Shown here: piece by piece, positions 14,077-14,924 of the stretch
Layout: the number at the start of each line of letters is the position of its first letter
Numbering within the stretch: position 1 is the first letter of the stretch
Assembly: GCA_024224995.1 (NCBI GenBank)
Contig: JAAENB010000438.1
Location: forward strand, 1-14,924
Length of the DNA: 14,924 bases
Direction of reading: 5' to 3'
DNA from: a bacterium
Lineage (GTDB): Bacteria; Spirochaetota; UBA4802; UBA5550
Position numbers and translations under genes: made by a program
The notes under the pieces: model-generated
The model's input: only the letters and a program-made list of their open reading frames with translations
What the model was told of the DNA's origin: nothing
Database searches by the model: none

Positions 14077-14757
14077 ATGAAGATTTTTTTCTACAAAGGG
14101 CTTTTAGGCCTTATTTTAGCTGGTTTGCTTGCTTTTGCAGGGTGTGAGGAAGGGATGAGCTCTGGCTCTGACAGCTCTGACGGGTCCGATGGGGATTTTA
14201 GCTTTTCCGAGATTTATTCGGATATCAAGTCCTTGAAAGAGGAGATTGCTAAGTTGAAGAGTGTGATTGCTGCGCAGGAGTCTGTTATTGCAGGGCTGCA
14301 AAGCTCGCAGGCTACTACTGTTGCCGGGCTGCAAACCGATTTTAATGAGTTTGCTGCTATATTTCAGGGGGTTTCCAGGTCTGAAAATGATATCGTTTTT
14401 TCCGGGGTTAATGTTCATGTTGTTAATGGTTCCGGTACTACCGATGGTGAGGTGAATGGGCTGGGGAATTTGATTGTTGGGTATAATGAATTGCGTGATT
14501 ATCAGGATGATCGTTCCGGCTCTCACAATATCGTTGCGGGTTGGGGACTCAGTTATTCCTCTTATGGCGGGCTTGTTGTTGGACGTCATAATACTATAAG
14601 CGGTGCTTATTCCAGTGTTAGTGCTGGAAGTAATAACACTGCTTCAGGTTATTGTTCCAGTGTAAGCGGGGGAACAACCGGGAAAGCCTCAGGTAGTTGT
14701 TCCAGTATTAGTGGAGGGGAAACAGGTCAAGCCAGTGGAGAGTCTTCCAGTATATAG
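14077..14757 (+). CDS. Surface lipoprotein with YadA-head-like repeats, cut off by an insertion sequence
   Basis: 226 residues remain. The signal peptide MKIFFYKGLLGLILAGLLAF ends in a lipobox FAGC with the lipidated C23, followed by a Ser/Asp/Gly-rich tether. A coiled coil follows (about 43-90: IKSLKEEIAKLKSVIAAQES). From about 148 the protein becomes repeats of 15 residues: NTISGAYSSVSAGSN, NTASGYCSSVSGGTT, GKASGSCSSISGGET, GQASGESSSI. This is the SG-rich pattern of trimeric-autotransporter head repeats. Reading stops at a TAG (14755-14757) exactly where the repeat pattern breaks and the IS sequence begins, so the true protein was longer. It probably faces the cell surface; adhesion is inferred. 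ATG 14077 has GGGAGG and a promoter in the right place. Confidence 0.8.
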   Translation: MKIFFYKGLLGLILAGLLAFAGCEEGMSSGSDSSDGSDGDFSFSEIYSDIKSLKEEIAKLKSVIAAQESVIAGLQSSQATTVAGLQTDFNEFAAIFQGVSRSENDIVFSGVNVHVVNGSGTTDGEVNGLGNLIVGYNELRDYQDDRSGSHNIVAGWGLSYSSYGGLVVGRHNTISGAYSSVSAGSNNTASGYCSSVSGGTTGKASGSCSSISGGETGQASGESSSI

Positions 14758-14924
14758 TGAGCCCAAAAAACAAGACAACATTTTTTAAAAATGAAGGTTG
14801 ATTTCTCCTTGAAATAAATCTAAGGAGAATAAAAACAGGATATGAAAAAAAGACATAGTAATGAGTTTAAAGCAAAAGTGGCCATTGATGCCCTTCGAGG
14901 TGAGAAGACTGTGCAGGAGCTTGC
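14753..14924 (+). mobile_element. IS3-family insertion sequence, left end (runs off right edge)
   Basis: The lipoprotein repeat is broken within a few bases of 14753. The following bases, TATAGTGAGCCCAAAAAAC and then AAGACA, look like an IS3-family terminus (G/A-rich start, CCC then an A-run, ending GACA). orfA begins 90 bp inside. The exact edge and target duplication need the right-hand end, which is not in the window. Confidence 0.75.
14842..14924 (+). CDS. IS3-family transposase orfA, N-terminal fragment
   Basis: 27 codons are visible, MKKRHSNEFKAKVAIDALRG then EKTVQELA, the start of the helix-turn-helix Transposase_8 (HTH_Tnp_1) domain that opens OrfA of IS3-family elements. AGGA lies directly before the ATG (14837-14840), with a stronger AAGGAG further up (14822-14827). 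The rest lies beyond the window. Confidence 0.85.
   Translation, partial: MKKRHSNEFKAKVAIDALRGEKTVQEL

Overview
The window looks like accessory-rich chromosome of a moderate-GC bacterium, most likely a spirochaete. I base this on overall resemblance only: a PAS-type kinase next to a multi-pass chemoreceptor, a lipoprotein with YadA-head-like repeats, a ribbon-helix-helix protein of a type I associate with spirochaetes, and many hairpin-rich gaps. No rRNA or tRNA gene is present to confirm it.

Layout. 1-821 is the end of an IS1-family element on the minus strand, with its two transposase reading frames separated at a run of eight T. 844-3729 is a metabolic operon: a clear promoter, a protein with two ACT domains fused to a SerB-like HAD phosphatase whose active site looks dismantled, then formate-tetrahydrofolate ligase (fhs). 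A 37-bp-arm inverted repeat closes it. 3931-7860 is a signalling operon: a soluble PAS-PAS histidine kinase followed 12 nt later by a six-helix methyl-accepting chemotaxis protein. 7950-8988 is a two-gene operon with an ATGA overlap: an unrecognised 145-aa protein and an HD hydrolase of the SpoT/MESH1 (ppGpp) type. 9041-10904 carries three minus-strand genes: a DUF4846 secreted protein, a 55-residue protein with a near-perfect ribosome binding site, and a cysteine-rich protein under a promoter framed by a perfect 12-bp inverted repeat.

10905-12210 is the most unusual part: about 1.3 kb holding only one 70-aa gene, with short repeats, nested hairpins and two strong intrinsic terminators in tandem. 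It reads like structured RNA and/or regulatory DNA rather than decayed genes. 12211-13562 has a DUF4304 protein and a ribbon-helix-helix protein. 13563-13887 is a GC-rich hairpin region that looks like a repeat or gene remnant. 14017-14757 is a lipoprotein gene with its own promoter, cut by an IS3-family element whose left end and orfA start run off the right edge.

The best-supported biology is the pairing of a probably catalytically dead ACT-SerB sensor with Fhs, which suggests amino-acid-linked control of one-carbon metabolism. The most promising unexplained material is the structured region around the 70-aa gene.
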